The notes: generated by a model not told the origin, from the letters alone. Shown: positions 47,241-57,096, numbered from the stretch's first letter. The stretch is DNA of 64,000 nt from Psychrobacter sp. Ps6 (GCF_022129235.1 NZ_JADQAI010000005.1:185502-249501), one strand, 5' to 3'. A program made the numbers and translations.

Positions 47241-48236
47241 ATGATTGCGCTCATTGAACAACACCCTCAGCTCATCAGCTTAGGCATGGTGCTTATTTTG
47301 ACGATAGCGCTGTTATGGCTGATACAGCACCTCATGATTCGCTATGGTAAGCGAATATTGGGATTGATTTCTCGTGTCGATTTTTGGCTGCGCAGACATA
47401 TCGCACGCCTACCACTGATGGTAGGTCTACAGCAAAAATACCCAGCAATGTTTGGATTTATTACCAAGCGTTTTGCTCGTGGTCATTTTTCTGGTCTGAT
47501 TCTCACCATTTTGACACTTTTAAATATATATATTTTGGCGCTGTTTGCAGGCTTGGTCGAGGATGTGGTGAACGCGGACTCTATTGTGACCACCGATCTG
47601 TTTGTGTCGCAGCATATGAGCGTGTTACAAGATTCGAGCATCGTGCCTGCCTTTGTTTTTATCACCAGTTTGGGCTCTACACCGATTACTTGCTTAATTA
47701 TTCTGTTGACGGCAATCCTCTGCGCGGTCGTGCGCCAGCCTTATATTTTGGTCGGTCTCCTAATCTCAACCATCGGTAGTACTACTTTTACGTTTTTGAG
47801 CAAGATGGCTTTTCAGCGGTCGCGACCGATTGATATTTTGCTGATGGAACATACTTACTCGTTCCCAAGTGGTCATGCGACTATTAGTATTGCGCTGTAT
47901 GGATTTCTTGCTTATATGGCGATTCGTTTTAGCCAAAGCTTTATTCGACAAGTGCGGATATTATCGCTCGCGGTTTTATTATGCCTGTTCATAGGGTTAA
48001 GCCGAATCGTACTCAATGAGCATTACCTGAGCGATGTGATGGGTGGGTTTTTGGTGGGGACGTTATGGCTGACGATTGCCATTAGTATGATGGAATGGCT
48101 GACCGCCCGAGGTAAAATCGATTGGCGTGTGTCGTGGTCGAAAGGGTCGGTGTATATGCTATGGTTTAGTGTTGTGAGTATTTTTATCGCTATCTTTGTG
48201 TATGCCAATATTTATCAATTTCCGCTGCTTGGGTAG
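47241..48236 (+). CDS. PAP2-superfamily membrane phosphatase
   Basis: 331 residues, about six or seven hydrophobic segments. The three PAP2 motifs are present: KMAFQRSRP (near residue 191), PSGHATISIALYGF (near 213), and SRIVLNEHYLSDVMGGFLVG (near 254), with the catalytic His in each of the latter two. Such enzymes dephosphorylate undecaprenyl diphosphate or phosphatidyl-glycerophosphate-type lipids. An unusual N-terminal part of about 60 residues contains an extra hydrophobic helix and a basic stretch (MIRYGKRILG). No strong terminator follows. Confidence 0.9.
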   Translation: MIALIEQHPQLISLGMVLILTIALLWLIQHLMIRYGKRILGLISRVDFWLRRHIARLPLMVGLQQKYPAMFGFITKRFARGHFSGLILTILTLLNIYILALFAGLVEDVVNADSIVTTDLFVSQHMSVLQDSSIVPAFVFITSLGSTPITCLIILLTAILCAVVRQPYILVGLLISTIGSTTFTFLSKMAFQRSRPIDILLMEHTYSFPSGHATISIALYGFLAYMAIRFSQSFIRQVRILSLAVLLCLFIGLSRIVLNEHYLSDVMGGFLVGTLWLTIAISMMEWLTARGKIDWRVSWSKGSVYMLWFSVVSIFIAIFVYANIYQFPLLG

Positions 48237-48715
48237 TAGTAGTGGAGACTACAGTACTTTTTGATGCCATAACAACATAAGGTCTACTCTATTTTTGGCA
48301 ATAGAACATATCTTATTCCTATGTACTGATTGGCTTTGATTAAAGTGTAAAATTTATGGTTTGATAAGTTGGGTCAGTGAGTTTAACATTGATAATGTGA
48401 GTCATATCAATAAATCGTAAAAGTGAACTATATAAAATTCTTGGATAATTTAAAGATAGACAAAATCAAGTTAGAACAACTTTTCTGGTTATTAACGAAA
48501 GTGGCATTATGTCAGTCATTCGATAAAACCCTGCTTTTAATTCAACTTATCAGCTTTTGATATCTGCTGACAAACCTAAAAATTTACTATCATTGCTTGT
48601 AGTATAAAAATGGTTGTGATCCTAAGTTCAATGCTAAAATACCATAAGAATGGGAAGCGCCAAGTGATTAAGTATAGCTATTAACACCGTGACCGCTCTT
48701 TAGTAATTTATACAA
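48237..48715. other. AT-rich intergenic region downstream of the PAP2 gene
   Basis: I see no gene, RNA or clear terminator. It marks the left boundary of the AT-rich island formed with the gene at 48716-50422. Confidence 0.5.
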
Positions 48716-50422
48716 CTAAGACAAAACATCTTGAGTATCCTTAAAGTAAGAATAGTAGTTATTATCTTCTTTAACATCACTAAGAGATGTAAATAAATTT
48801 AAGACTTTCATGGTAATTTTTGATAAATCCAAAGTAGATAAGTCCTCTCTAAGGTCAATAATATTAACCTGCTCTTCAAGATAACAATCTAAGCTCTCTT
48901 GACCTAAATCTAAATCTCTATCTCGTGAAAGCAACCAGATATTTCTCAATTCATGAACTGATCTTGTCAGCAATTCCAAATCACCCTCAGATAAAGTTAG
49001 CATCATTCTTAAAATAGTAAAGTTTAAGCTGAATATATCATCATCTGGCGTACCAATAGTTAAATCTATAGGATCAAACCAAGTTAATAACATATTATGT
49101 ACTTTTATCGGTTGGTTTAAGTTTTCGCCAAATATATCTTTCATGTTGACGCTACCACTAGAAATAATATGGTCTGTTTGTCGTATTTGTTTTATAGCTT
49201 TTGGAAGGTTTACTTTTGAGTTGACAAAGCGGTGAAGCAAGCTGTCTACTTTATGTTTGTCATATACAGTTTTTATCTCGATTGATAACATATGGCCTGT
49301 GTTAATATCATACAAAGCTAGATCAATATCACCACCGTTGAATTTTTTTCTAACTGCCGCCTTAATATTAGGAAATTTTGGTAATGTCGATAAAATTTGA
49401 TCTGCTGCTTTAGCTAAAGTTGACCCTAATGTTTTACTCCAAAGATTTTCGTTATTTCTAATTAGAATAGTAAGTAAACCAATAGATATATCCTGAAACT
49501 TAATAAACGCTGGGTTTCTAAGAAACTTACCATGAAGTTTATAAAAGGGAATAGGCAGTAAATATCTTGATGATTCACTTGGTTTCATTGCAAACATGGA
49601 GATTAATTCAACGATCCTTCCGTTTAAAATAACACCATGTTTTGGCCATGCTTGACTATAAATAACGTATAATGTTTCTAAAAACTGTTCATCGTACCAG
49701 AATGAGTGGTTTACTTCTTTAGAAGCAAAGTCTAAAAACACCAAAAAACCAGCTAATGCAGATAAAACGTCTACCGAAACTCCTAACGTTTCTGAAAATA
49801 CTTTCCAAGACTCTGGTTCAGATTGAGTCAAATATGTTAAATAATCTGAAGAATTACTATAAGCATAATATTGTGAATCAAGATCATCAAAATTATGGTC
49901 AGAAGATAGTAAAGAGTTAAAATAATCTTTCTTAGCTGTAGAGTCTAGAGACATCAGAACAGACTTTCTTTTAGATTTTGTCAAGCAAGCATGCATTTTG
50001 TCTTTTTCTTTATCGTAAAAAAATTTCCACATCCCATTAACTATTCTAGATGTTTGTTCTCGGTTTAATTCAGCAATCATCTGAAGTGTGAATGCAGACT
50101 TAACCCAAGAGTCGGGCGACGTTGGTGGATCAAAATTTGAAGGTATATTAGATTTTTCACAAACAGTTAGACAATCTGAAAGCACTAAACAATTAATAGC
50201 ATTTGTATAGTCTTCGTATACTTCAGCTTTCTCATCAATTTTTAAAGACATATGAGCAGACATATAAACAAACATCTCAGCTGCTCTAGGGTCTAATTTC
50301 TCAGGTAATTTAACCTCATTTCTTTCAAAAATATCTTCTAATATTCCATTATAACCCTGAATAAGACGTTGAGTTACATCGACAACATTATTATTGAATT
50401 GAATACTATCATTTCGTTTCAT
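48716..50422 (-). CDS. Uncharacterised protein with PD-(D/E)XK nuclease motif, possible defence gene
   Basis: Start at 50422 (MKRNDSIQFNNNVVDVTQ); the frame allows nine more residues. About 568 residues, cytoplasmic. Family not recognised. A helical N-terminal half (about 1-350) includes YVMSAHMSLKIDEKAEVYEDY-like and SALAGFLVFLDFAS segments. Near residues 370-390 the stretch KKFNGGDIDLALYDINTGHMLSIEIKTVYD fits a restriction-endonuclease-like core: Asp, about 15 residues, then Glu-x-Lys, followed by a KQIRQTD helix. Composition is AT-rich (19 of 60 bases G/C in 49921-49980), unlike neighbours, and it stands alone, which suggests lateral acquisition. Nuclease activity is inference. Confidence 0.65.
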   Translation of the reverse strand: MKRNDSIQFNNNVVDVTQRLIQGYNGILEDIFERNEVKLPEKLDPRAAEMFVYMSAHMSLKIDEKAEVYEDYTNAINCLVLSDCLTVCEKSNIPSNFDPPTSPDSWVKSAFTLQMIAELNREQTSRIVNGMWKFFYDKEKDKMHACLTKSKRKSVLMSLDSTAKKDYFNSLLSSDHNFDDLDSQYYAYSNSSDYLTYLTQSEPESWKVFSETLGVSVDVLSALAGFLVFLDFASKEVNHSFWYDEQFLETLYVIYSQAWPKHGVILNGRIVELISMFAMKPSESSRYLLPIPFYKLHGKFLRNPAFIKFQDISIGLLTILIRNNENLWSKTLGSTLAKAADQILSTLPKFPNIKAAVRKKFNGGDIDLALYDINTGHMLSIEIKTVYDKHKVDSLLHRFVNSKVNLPKAIKQIRQTDHIISSGSVNMKDIFGENLNQPIKVHNMLLTWFDPIDLTIGTPDDDIFSLNFTILRMMLTLSEGDLELLTRSVHELRNIWLLSRDRDLDLGQESLDCYLEEQVNIIDLREDLSTLDLSKITMKVLNLFTSLSDVKEDNNYYSYFKDTQDVLS

Positions 50423-50458
50423 ATATAAACCCAAAAAATATATACCCATACTATATGC

Positions 50459-50517
50459 GGTACAAAATAGCTAGATAGAATTAGCAACGTAGGTAGATGA
50501 GCTAGCTATTTTGTGCC
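50459..50517. repeat. 16-bp inverted repeat upstream of the orphan nuclease gene
   Basis: GGTACAAAATAGCTAG (50459-50474) and CTAGCTATTTTGTGCC (50502-50517) are complementary at 15 of 16 positions, with 27 bases between. The left arm is 37 bases from the gene start. The rest of 50450-50852 holds no gene, only the two hairpins listed next. Confidence 0.75.
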
Positions 50518-50593
50518 CACGATTTAACGGATTTGTATGGATAACAAGCCCATAACATTATTGTTTATTATCAAATCTAGGTAATATGATGCC

Positions 50594-50621
50594 AAGGCTT
50601 TGGATGCAATCAAAGCCTTTT
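50594..50621 (+). terminator. Possible terminator hairpin without an obvious gene
   Basis: AAGGCTTTG, eight-base loop, CAAAGCCTT, then TTTATTT. Its T run faces the plus strand, yet no plus-strand gene precedes it; it may be a leftover of a lost gene. Confidence 0.5.
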
Positions 50622-50767
50622 ATTTAGTAGTTCTATTGAGTCTAGATTTTCTATTTATTCATACAATATTCTTTGATTGCACTATGCTAGAAGAATAACT
50701 ATTCTTGACTATAGCATTTATCCTCTTTCACAATATGCGTGTTCTCAAAAAAAATTTACAATCAAAG

Positions 50768-50803
50768 AAAAAGCGCCACTCTAATAAGATGGCGCTTTTT
50801 TTG
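50768..50803. terminator. Terminator of the butanediol dehydrogenase gene
   Basis: AAAAAGCGCCA and TGGCGCTTTTT pair around 11 bases, with A and T tracts on both sides. It ends the minus-strand transcript from 51917. Confidence 0.85.
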
Positions 50804-50852
50804 TTATCATTGGCTATCACTTTACAAAGCCAACTTTATTCAGATATATCAC

Positions 50853-51917
50853 TTATAGATTTGGATTCACGATAATTTTCACCGCAGATTCATTGTTGTG
50901 AATCAGCGTTTCAAACCCTTCTGAAATCAAATCATCTAATTTGATGCGCTGCGTAATAAATGGCTCAAGATCGACCAAACCATCTTCGACCAACTTAATG
51001 GTGTCTTTATGGTTGTTGACATAGCCAATGGTGCCGCGAATATCCAGCTCTTTCACTACCACGCTGTGGACGCTGATTTCTGCAGGATGGCTCCAGATAG
51101 AGACAATCACCACCACGCCAGCAGGTTTGGTCAGCTCAACCAATGAGTCGAGCACCGCATTGACACTGGTACATTCAAACGCCACGTCTACGCCGCGATT
51201 GTCAGTGATTTTCATCACCTCTTCTTTGAGATCGACTTCGGTAGGATCCAGTATATAATCGGCAACGCCGCTGTCTTTGGCTTTTTCTTTACGCTTAGCG
51301 CTTAGCTCGGTCAAGATAACCGTCAAACCTTTGGCTTTGAGCACTGAGGATAGCAATAGACCGATGGGGCCGCCGCCGCCGACCAATGCCACATCGCCTT
51401 CTTTTGCGCCGCTACGGACAAAGGCATGATAGCCGACCGATAAAGGTTCAATCAGAGCGGCTTGGTCTAGTGGAATATCGTTTGAGATCGGATGTACCCA
51501 ACGGCGTTTGACCGCGATTTTTTCGGACAAACCGCCACCACGTCCGCCTAGACCGATAAAGTTCATGTTTTCTGATAAATGATAGTTCTCCCCTTCAGCG
51601 GTAGAGACGTCATCGGCGATGATATACGGCTCAACCACCACGTGCTGACCGACCTCAATATCATCGACACCCTCGCCGACTTCGTAGACCACGCCCGAGA
51701 ACTCATGCCCCATGGTGATGGGTGCGGACTCGCCTGAGATGGGATGCGGGTGACCACATGGCGGGATAAAAATAGGTCCTTCCATAAACTCATGCAAGTC
51801 CGTGCCGCAAATACCGCACCATGCCACGTCGATACCGACCGTACCCGCCTCAACGGTAGGCTCTGGGATGTCTTCAATACGGATATCACCTTTGTCATAA
51901 AAACGTGCCGCTTTCAT
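50853..51917 (-). CDS. 2,3-butanediol dehydrogenase-type zinc alcohol dehydrogenase
   Basis: 354 residues. Zinc MDR features: AWCGICGTDLHEFMEGPIFIP (catalytic Cys near residue 37), PITMGHEFSGVVYEVGEGV (GHE), VVEPYI, and the nucleotide motif VALVGGGGPIGLLLSSVLKAKG near 178. The usual four-Cys structural zinc loop is absent, as in (R,R)-butanediol dehydrogenases of the BdhA type, to which ENYHLSENMNFIGLGGRGGGLSEKIAV also points. It interconverts acetoin and 2,3-butanediol with NAD. Downstream of the ABC transporter genes but separated from them by 242 bases. Confidence 0.85.
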   Translation of the reverse strand: MKAARFYDKGDIRIEDIPEPTVEAGTVGIDVAWCGICGTDLHEFMEGPIFIPPCGHPHPISGESAPITMGHEFSGVVYEVGEGVDDIEVGQHVVVEPYIIADDVSTAEGENYHLSENMNFIGLGGRGGGLSEKIAVKRRWVHPISNDIPLDQAALIEPLSVGYHAFVRSGAKEGDVALVGGGGPIGLLLSSVLKAKGLTVILTELSAKRKEKAKDSGVADYILDPTEVDLKEEVMKITDNRGVDVAFECTSVNAVLDSLVELTKPAGVVVIVSIWSHPAEISVHSVVVKELDIRGTIGYVNNHKDTIKLVEDGLVDLEPFITQRIKLDDLISEGFETLIHNNESAVKIIVNPNL

Positions 51918-52159
51918 ATCATGCTCCTTTGATAAGTCTAGTCGTGGTTAATATGCTGCAATGAGGGTTACTCGCCACCATCATGCCCAGATTAAAGTTG
52001 GGCTGTCAACGATGGCCACGTATGTAGTTGTTAAGCGAAAGTAACGCTACTGCATACGCCCAGCCAAGCTATTGATATCGTTAGGAACGGACGTTAAAAC
52101 AATGAAATCAACTCGTCTTTTATAAAAAATATCAACAGTTGCTTATTTTTTAACAGCCA

Positions 52160-53626
52160 TTACAACTTGGTAAAATCCTCCAAATCAATCACTTGATGAC
52201 AGTAATGGCGCATGATGTGATGATCGTGACTGACCATCGCCAGCGTGCAATGCTGCGCTTGGCACTGCGCCACCAGTAAATCAAGCGTTTCTTTTTGGGT
52301 AATGGGATCGAGCCTAGAGGTGACCTCATCGGCGAACAGCAACACAGGATTAAAAAGCAGTGCGCGCAAAATCGCAACGCGTTGCAACTCCCCGCCCGAG
52401 ACATTCAGCGCTGTGCGGGTTAAGATCTGCTTATCCAGCTTTAGCTTATCTAGCAATTCAGGTACACGGCTGGCATCTAACCGATGCTTGCGGATCACAT
52501 CATTTAACAGAGTTTGCAGTGGTACATGCGAGGCAAAAGCAGCAGGCGGATCTTGGTACAGCTTGAGCACTTGATGGCGCTTGGGTTTATGTTGCCACGA
52601 GATGGAGCCGCTGGCAGGCTGCAACAGTCCGCAGAGAGCGTCTCCTAATGAGCTTTTGCCAATTCCGCTGCCACCAATCACGCCAAGCACCTCAGCACGC
52701 TTGAGACGAAAACTTAACCCCTCAAACAACACCCGTGTACCACGCGCTAAGCTCACGTCTTTGACGGTTAACAAGGGCTGCTCTTTGATAACGGCGTTCT
52801 TTTTTGCGGACCAATTATCAGGGGCAGCTGCGATGAGTTGTTTGGCATAGTCGGATGTCGGTTGATTGAGTACCTGTTCGCCTTTACCTTGCTCAAGCAG
52901 TTTGCCTTTTTTCATCACCATGATGCGATCATCAGCACCCACGCTCAGTGACCTTGCCACATCGATATCATGGGTGATGGTAAGCAACGTACCTCCATCG
53001 CGGGCGACGTTTTTGAGCAGGGTAATCACCGCTTGTTTGTTAGTCTCATCTAAGCCTTTGGTCGGCTCATCCGCGATGACAATATACGCGCCGCCCGAGG
53101 TGGCAATCGCAAAAGACGCACGCTGCGCCATACCGCCTGACAGCTCATGCGGATAGTAATCGGCAAATTTGCCCAGCCCGAGCGTCTCTATCTTCTCTTG
53201 TGCCAATTGCTTACTGACCTTGTTGTCTTGCTTGGCGACAAAATACAGGCTCTCCCATACTTGACTGAGCACGTCCATCGTAGGATTCAGCGAACGACTT
53301 GGCTCTTGTGGCAGCATCGCCATGCGGCGACCCCAATACGCACGCAGCTGCAGCTTGGTCAACGCTTGGTTTTCGATCAAAATATCGCCGCGGCTCACCA
53401 GCTCATCAGGCAATGCACCCATGATGGCTTGCGCTAGCAAACTTTTACCCGAGCCTGTTTCACCCAAAATGGTCAGATTTTGGCCTTTATATAACGTAAC
53501 GCTGATGGGCTCGACCAAACCCAGCCCAGACTTGGTAAATACCGCCAAGTCGTCCGTTTTTACCAATACATTTGTGGCGGCCTTATCAACATTGGGAGCA
53601 TTGTCTCCTGTAGTATGCGCGATCAT
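52160..53626 (-). CDS. Two-domain ABC ATPase of a peptide/nickel-type importer
   Basis: 488 residues with two fused ATPase domains, as in DppD-DppF or NikD-NikE fusions. First: Walker A GETGSGKS (55-62), signature LSGGMAQR, Walker B YIVIADEPTKGLDE. Second: Walker A GGSGIGKSS near 310, signature VSGGELQRVAILRALL, Walker B LLFADEVTSRLDP. It powers the two permeases upstream; its ATG overlaps the end of the second permease gene (ATGA). The second Walker A has Gly-Ile in place of the usual Cys-Gly, still functional-looking. Confidence 0.92.
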   Translation of the reverse strand: MIAHTTGDNAPNVDKAATNVLVKTDDLAVFTKSGLGLVEPISVTLYKGQNLTILGETGSGKSLLAQAIMGALPDELVSRGDILIENQALTKLQLRAYWGRRMAMLPQEPSRSLNPTMDVLSQVWESLYFVAKQDNKVSKQLAQEKIETLGLGKFADYYPHELSGGMAQRASFAIATSGGAYIVIADEPTKGLDETNKQAVITLLKNVARDGGTLLTITHDIDVARSLSVGADDRIMVMKKGKLLEQGKGEQVLNQPTSDYAKQLIAAAPDNWSAKKNAVIKEQPLLTVKDVSLARGTRVLFEGLSFRLKRAEVLGVIGGSGIGKSSLGDALCGLLQPASGSISWQHKPKRHQVLKLYQDPPAAFASHVPLQTLLNDVIRKHRLDASRVPELLDKLKLDKQILTRTALNVSGGELQRVAILRALLFNPVLLFADEVTSRLDPITQKETLDLLVAQCQAQHCTLAMVSHDHHIMRHYCHQVIDLEDFTKL

Positions 53627-54426
53627 TTCATTTTTCCTGAGAGTAATTGTAGGCTTAATACCAAAATAAAGACGGCAATAATAGGCTGAAGAAACACAAA
53701 CGGCGCTTGATAATAATACGGGAACAGCTCCGTCATCATCAGCCCCAGCTCAGCGGTCGGTGGACGCAAACCAACATTAATAAAGCCTAGCGTAGCAAGC
53801 GCGAGCACCGCATTACCTGCTGCAAAAGCACTTAGAGTGGCAACAACGGGCAAAATCTTGGGTAAAAAATGCCGTTTAAAACAATAGAAAAAATCCATAC
53901 CCATCAAACGCGAGGCTTCGATCTCGCGGCTACTGGCAATGGTTTGGGTCATGGCACGCACCATGCGAAAGAACTCAACCCAAAGCACCAAAGAAATACC
54001 CAGATACAGCGACCAAAAGGTATTAGGCGCAATTGCTGCAAACAATAAGACAAATAGCAGCCCCGGTAGCGCCATGATAATGTCACACAAAAACGTGCAT
54101 ATCTGATCCACCCAGCCACCAAAATAGCCGCTAAGCACACCCATCAATAGTCCAAAAAATAGGGCAAAACCCACTGATAGGACAATCAGCAAAAACGACA
54201 AACGAATGGCTGACGCGACGCGTGCCAGCATATCTCGACCAAAATGATCGGTGCCAAACCAATGGCTGACACTGGACGATTGCAGCATATTACCAAGGTC
54301 TTGTATGTCAGCATCTATCGGATAGTACAGCGGCTGCAAAAACGCAAACACCAATAACAAGATAAGTAGTAGCCCGCCAAATTTTTGTACTGGTTGTAGG
54401 GCATGAACCCCGCTAAAAATAGTCAT
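53623..54426 (-). CDS. ABC permease (DppC/NikC type)
   Basis: 267 residues, about six membrane segments. N-terminal helix then SSVSHWFGTDHFGRDMLARVASAIRLSFLLIV, the DppC/NikC signature (GTDxxGRDxxSR), and the EAA loop IASSREIEASRLMGMDFFYCFKRHFLPKILPVV near 165. Pairs with the permease at 54523. Lies 96 bases downstream of it. Confidence 0.92.
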   Translation of the reverse strand: MTIFSGVHALQPVQKFGGLLLILLLVFAFLQPLYYPIDADIQDLGNMLQSSSVSHWFGTDHFGRDMLARVASAIRLSFLLIVLSVGFALFFGLLMGVLSGYFGGWVDQICTFLCDIIMALPGLLFVLLFAAIAPNTFWSLYLGISLVLWVEFFRMVRAMTQTIASSREIEASRLMGMDFFYCFKRHFLPKILPVVATLSAFAAGNAVLALATLGFINVGLRPPTAELGLMMTELFPYYYQAPFVFLQPIIAVFILVLSLQLLSGKMK

Positions 54427-54522
54427 AAAATCATAATTCCTTATGTGGCTTCAGTTTATGGCTTAAGTTCGTGATTGCCATTCTGTGATAAAGCGTTTTG
54501 ACAATAGCTTTGGCAGTAATGA

Positions 54523-55461
54523 TTAACGTGCCAAATCAATACGCGGATCAATCAACCCACTGAGCAAATCCACCACCATGTTGAGCACCACAAACATACC
54601 GCCCATAATCAGCGCGGTGCCTTGTATCATCGGCACATCACGCGCGACGATGGCATGCACCAACGCATGACCACTACCAGGCCAAGCAAACAAACTCTCC
54701 ACAATCACCACCCCTTCAACCAAATACACGAGCTGTACTGAGTGATAAGCCAAAATCGGAATGGTCACGTTACGTAAACCATGCCGACAAAACGCCGTCC
54801 ATTTATTCAGTCCTTTAAGCTTGGCAAAATCATAATATTCAGACGTTTGTACCTGTACCATCGCATGGCGACTCACGCGAACCGACACCGCAGACAGCCC
54901 AATTGCCAAGGTCAATGCAGGTAAAATATAATGTTGCGGCGTGCCATAACCTGCAGCGGGCAGCCATTTTATTTGGACCGCGAGCAGAGTGATGAGCGCG
55001 ATACCGATAATAAAGATAGGCACAGAGCGCAGTACGGTACTGACCACCAACGTCAGACGATCAAACCAGCGATTGGGTTTTTGTGCGGCAAGCAGGCCAA
55101 GCGGCGGCCCGATAAAAATCGATATCACCAACGCCGCTAGCGCTAAGGACAGCGTGTGCCCGAACTGATGCGCAATCTCAGCCCATACTGACTCGCCGCT
55201 AACCAAGGAGTGCCCAAGATTGAACTGAACCAAATCAAGCAACCAATCAAAGTAGCTTTGCCACCACGGTTGATCCAAACCAAGCTCTGAGCGCACCAGG
55301 GCAGCGGCGGCGGCATCGGTCTGGTCATAACCGTAGCGACTGGCGGCGATACGGTACGCCATATCACCGGGTAAGCTGCGGGTCAGTACAAAGGTCAATG
55401 TACCAACCGACCAGATAACCAAGAGCAGTTGCAGCACTCGATGAGCAATATATTTAAACAT
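54523..55461 (-). CDS. ABC permease (DppB/NikB type)
   Basis: 312 residues, six membrane segments. Starts MFKYIAHRVLQLLLVIWSVGTLTFVLTRSLPGD, typical of DppB/NikB; then LGLDQPWWQSYFDWLLDLVQFNLGHSLV, and the EAA segment YYDFAKLKGLNKWTAFCRHGLRNVTIPILAYHSVQL near 220. Follows the substrate-binding protein gene by 53 bases. Confidence 0.93.
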   Translation of the reverse strand: MFKYIAHRVLQLLLVIWSVGTLTFVLTRSLPGDMAYRIAASRYGYDQTDAAAAALVRSELGLDQPWWQSYFDWLLDLVQFNLGHSLVSGESVWAEIAHQFGHTLSLALAALVISIFIGPPLGLLAAQKPNRWFDRLTLVVSTVLRSVPIFIIGIALITLLAVQIKWLPAAGYGTPQHYILPALTLAIGLSAVSVRVSRHAMVQVQTSEYYDFAKLKGLNKWTAFCRHGLRNVTIPILAYHSVQLVYLVEGVVIVESLFAWPGSGHALVHAIVARDVPMIQGTALIMGGMFVVLNMVVDLLSGLIDPRIDLAR

Positions 55462-55514
55462 AGTTATCCATTACAATTTTTTAGTGTTATAAAAAAAAGC
55501 GCAGTAAAAACGGC

Positions 55515-57074
55515 TTACCAAGACAACTTGTTTAAATAAAAGTCTCGCTCCAAACCATCGATTTCTAAGCCTTTTAGTGACTTGTGTGCAGCGGCATTTT
55601 GTTGGTAGTACACCACAGGTACAACAGGACGCTCATCAAAGATGATTTGCGAGACGCGTTGCTTGGTCGCCACATCATTGCCTTTGGTCGTCTCAAGTGT
55701 CAATAAACGCTTGGTCAGCTCTGGATTTTGCCAATTCATCACGCCCCAATCGCTGCCTTGTGGGTCAAAATCCTCTACTAGTGAACCGACTGGATCAGGC
55801 GTCATGCCGTAGTTACGCGCATAGAGTCCCATCTCCAGCGTGCCGTCTTGATGGCCTGATGGAATCTCTGAAAAATTACCCACGGACACATCCACATCGA
55901 CGCCGATTTTTTTCCACTGTGCTTGTAAGGCGGTGGCGATAATGGGTAATTCAGGACGATCTGAAAATGTGCGTAAAGTAAATGTAAAGGGCTTACCGTC
56001 TTTTTGGAGCATGCCATCACTATCTTCGGTAAAACCTGCGTCTAACAAACGCTGTTTGATGGCTGCTGGGTCAGGCGTTTGAGTGGGTACTTTGATTTGC
56101 CAGTCTTTAAATATCGGTGGCAAGATTTGCGCGGCGGCCGCATTATCAGTATGCATCACAGATTGGGCAATGCCTTGTCTATCAATGGCATCACTAAGCG
56201 CTTGACGAACACGCACATCGCTAAAAAACGGATTGTCCGCATTGACTTTATATTCGATAGTACGTGCCAATGACTTTGACTGAACTTGTAAATTTGGGTC
56301 TTGCTTTAGGCGGGTTAGACTCGCGGAATCTAAGGTAAACACCAAATAGTTGGGCTTACTCTGTGCCAGCAGGGTGCGCGTTTCGCTGCGACTATTGGCT
56401 AAGTAAGTGACGTCCTGAATCTTGGCTTTCTCACCCCAGTAATCAGCAAACGCTTTTTGCTCGATTTTTTGTGGTGGTTCAAATTTGGTGACATAGTATG
56501 GCCCTGTACCGATCAGCTGAGTGACCTCGTTATTCTCATCAAACGATGAGCTGGCCAAAATAATACTGGTCGCATGTGCCAGATAAGCAGGGAAAGACAT
56601 CAGCGGCTTGTCTAGGGTGATCTCAACTATTTTGTCATCAACGGCTTTGATGTCTGAGATTGCAGCCGACTCTAGAGCAGTGGGTTTGCTGAGCGCGACC
56701 TGCAGGCTTTTTACCACAGCATCCGCTGTCAAGGGCGAGCCGTCATGGAATTTCACGCCATCACGTAACACAAACGTCCACACATCCCCTTTCTCATTGG
56801 CTGACCAGCTTTGCGCCAGCATGGGTTGCAGCTCAGCATTTTGTTTGGCATCTACCAGCGTTTCAGCAATCTGTAAACGCTGAAAAATAAATCCCGATTT
56901 ACTAGGATCAGTAGAGGTCAGCTCCCACGGCGTCACCACGATTAGCTCCTGTTGACTGTCATCGTTTGCCGCTGTATTCGTCGCGTTATTGCCCGCTGTT
57001 TGCGCACCAGCGATGACATACCATGCCAGCCCTGCCAACACCACCAATACTGAAATCAAGCCAATTTTTTTCAT
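55515..57074 (-). CDS. Periplasmic binding protein of a peptide/nickel/metallophore-type ABC importer
   Basis: Start at 57074 (MKKIGLISVLVVLAGLAWYV), with GGAAG just upstream; the frame extends 24 bases into the operator region. About 519 residues. N-terminal signal or anchor, then family-5 binding protein features: LIVVTPWELTSTDPSKSGFIFQRLQIAETLVD, WTFVLRDGVKFHDGSPLTADAV, VIRQALSDAIDRQGIAQ-like (DVRVRQALSDAIDRQ), and a C-terminal RPVVPVVYYQQN. No lipobox. Substrate cannot be read; the two Zur-like operators point to a zinc complex. First gene of the importer operon. Confidence 0.88.
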   Translation of the reverse strand: MKKIGLISVLVVLAGLAWYVIAGAQTAGNNATNTAANDDSQQELIVVTPWELTSTDPSKSGFIFQRLQIAETLVDAKQNAELQPMLAQSWSANEKGDVWTFVLRDGVKFHDGSPLTADAVVKSLQVALSKPTALESAAISDIKAVDDKIVEITLDKPLMSFPAYLAHATSIILASSSFDENNEVTQLIGTGPYYVTKFEPPQKIEQKAFADYWGEKAKIQDVTYLANSRSETRTLLAQSKPNYLVFTLDSASLTRLKQDPNLQVQSKSLARTIEYKVNADNPFFSDVRVRQALSDAIDRQGIAQSVMHTDNAAAAQILPPIFKDWQIKVPTQTPDPAAIKQRLLDAGFTEDSDGMLQKDGKPFTFTLRTFSDRPELPIIATALQAQWKKIGVDVDVSVGNFSEIPSGHQDGTLEMGLYARNYGMTPDPVGSLVEDFDPQGSDWGVMNWQNPELTKRLLTLETTKGNDVATKQRVSQIIFDERPVVPVVYYQQNAAAHKSLKGLEIDGLERDFYLNKLSW

Positions 57075-57083
57075 ATATCTTCC

Positions 57084-57096
57084 GTTATAATATAAC
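57084..57096. promoter_or_regulatory. Zur-like operator 1
   Basis: GTTATA-A-TATAAC, a perfect 13-base palindrome. On the minus strand it extends to GAAATGTTATATTATAACGGA, whose left half matches the gammaproteobacterial Zur consensus GAAATGTTATANTATAACATTTC exactly. It lies 10 bases before the binding-protein start. Confidence 0.65.
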
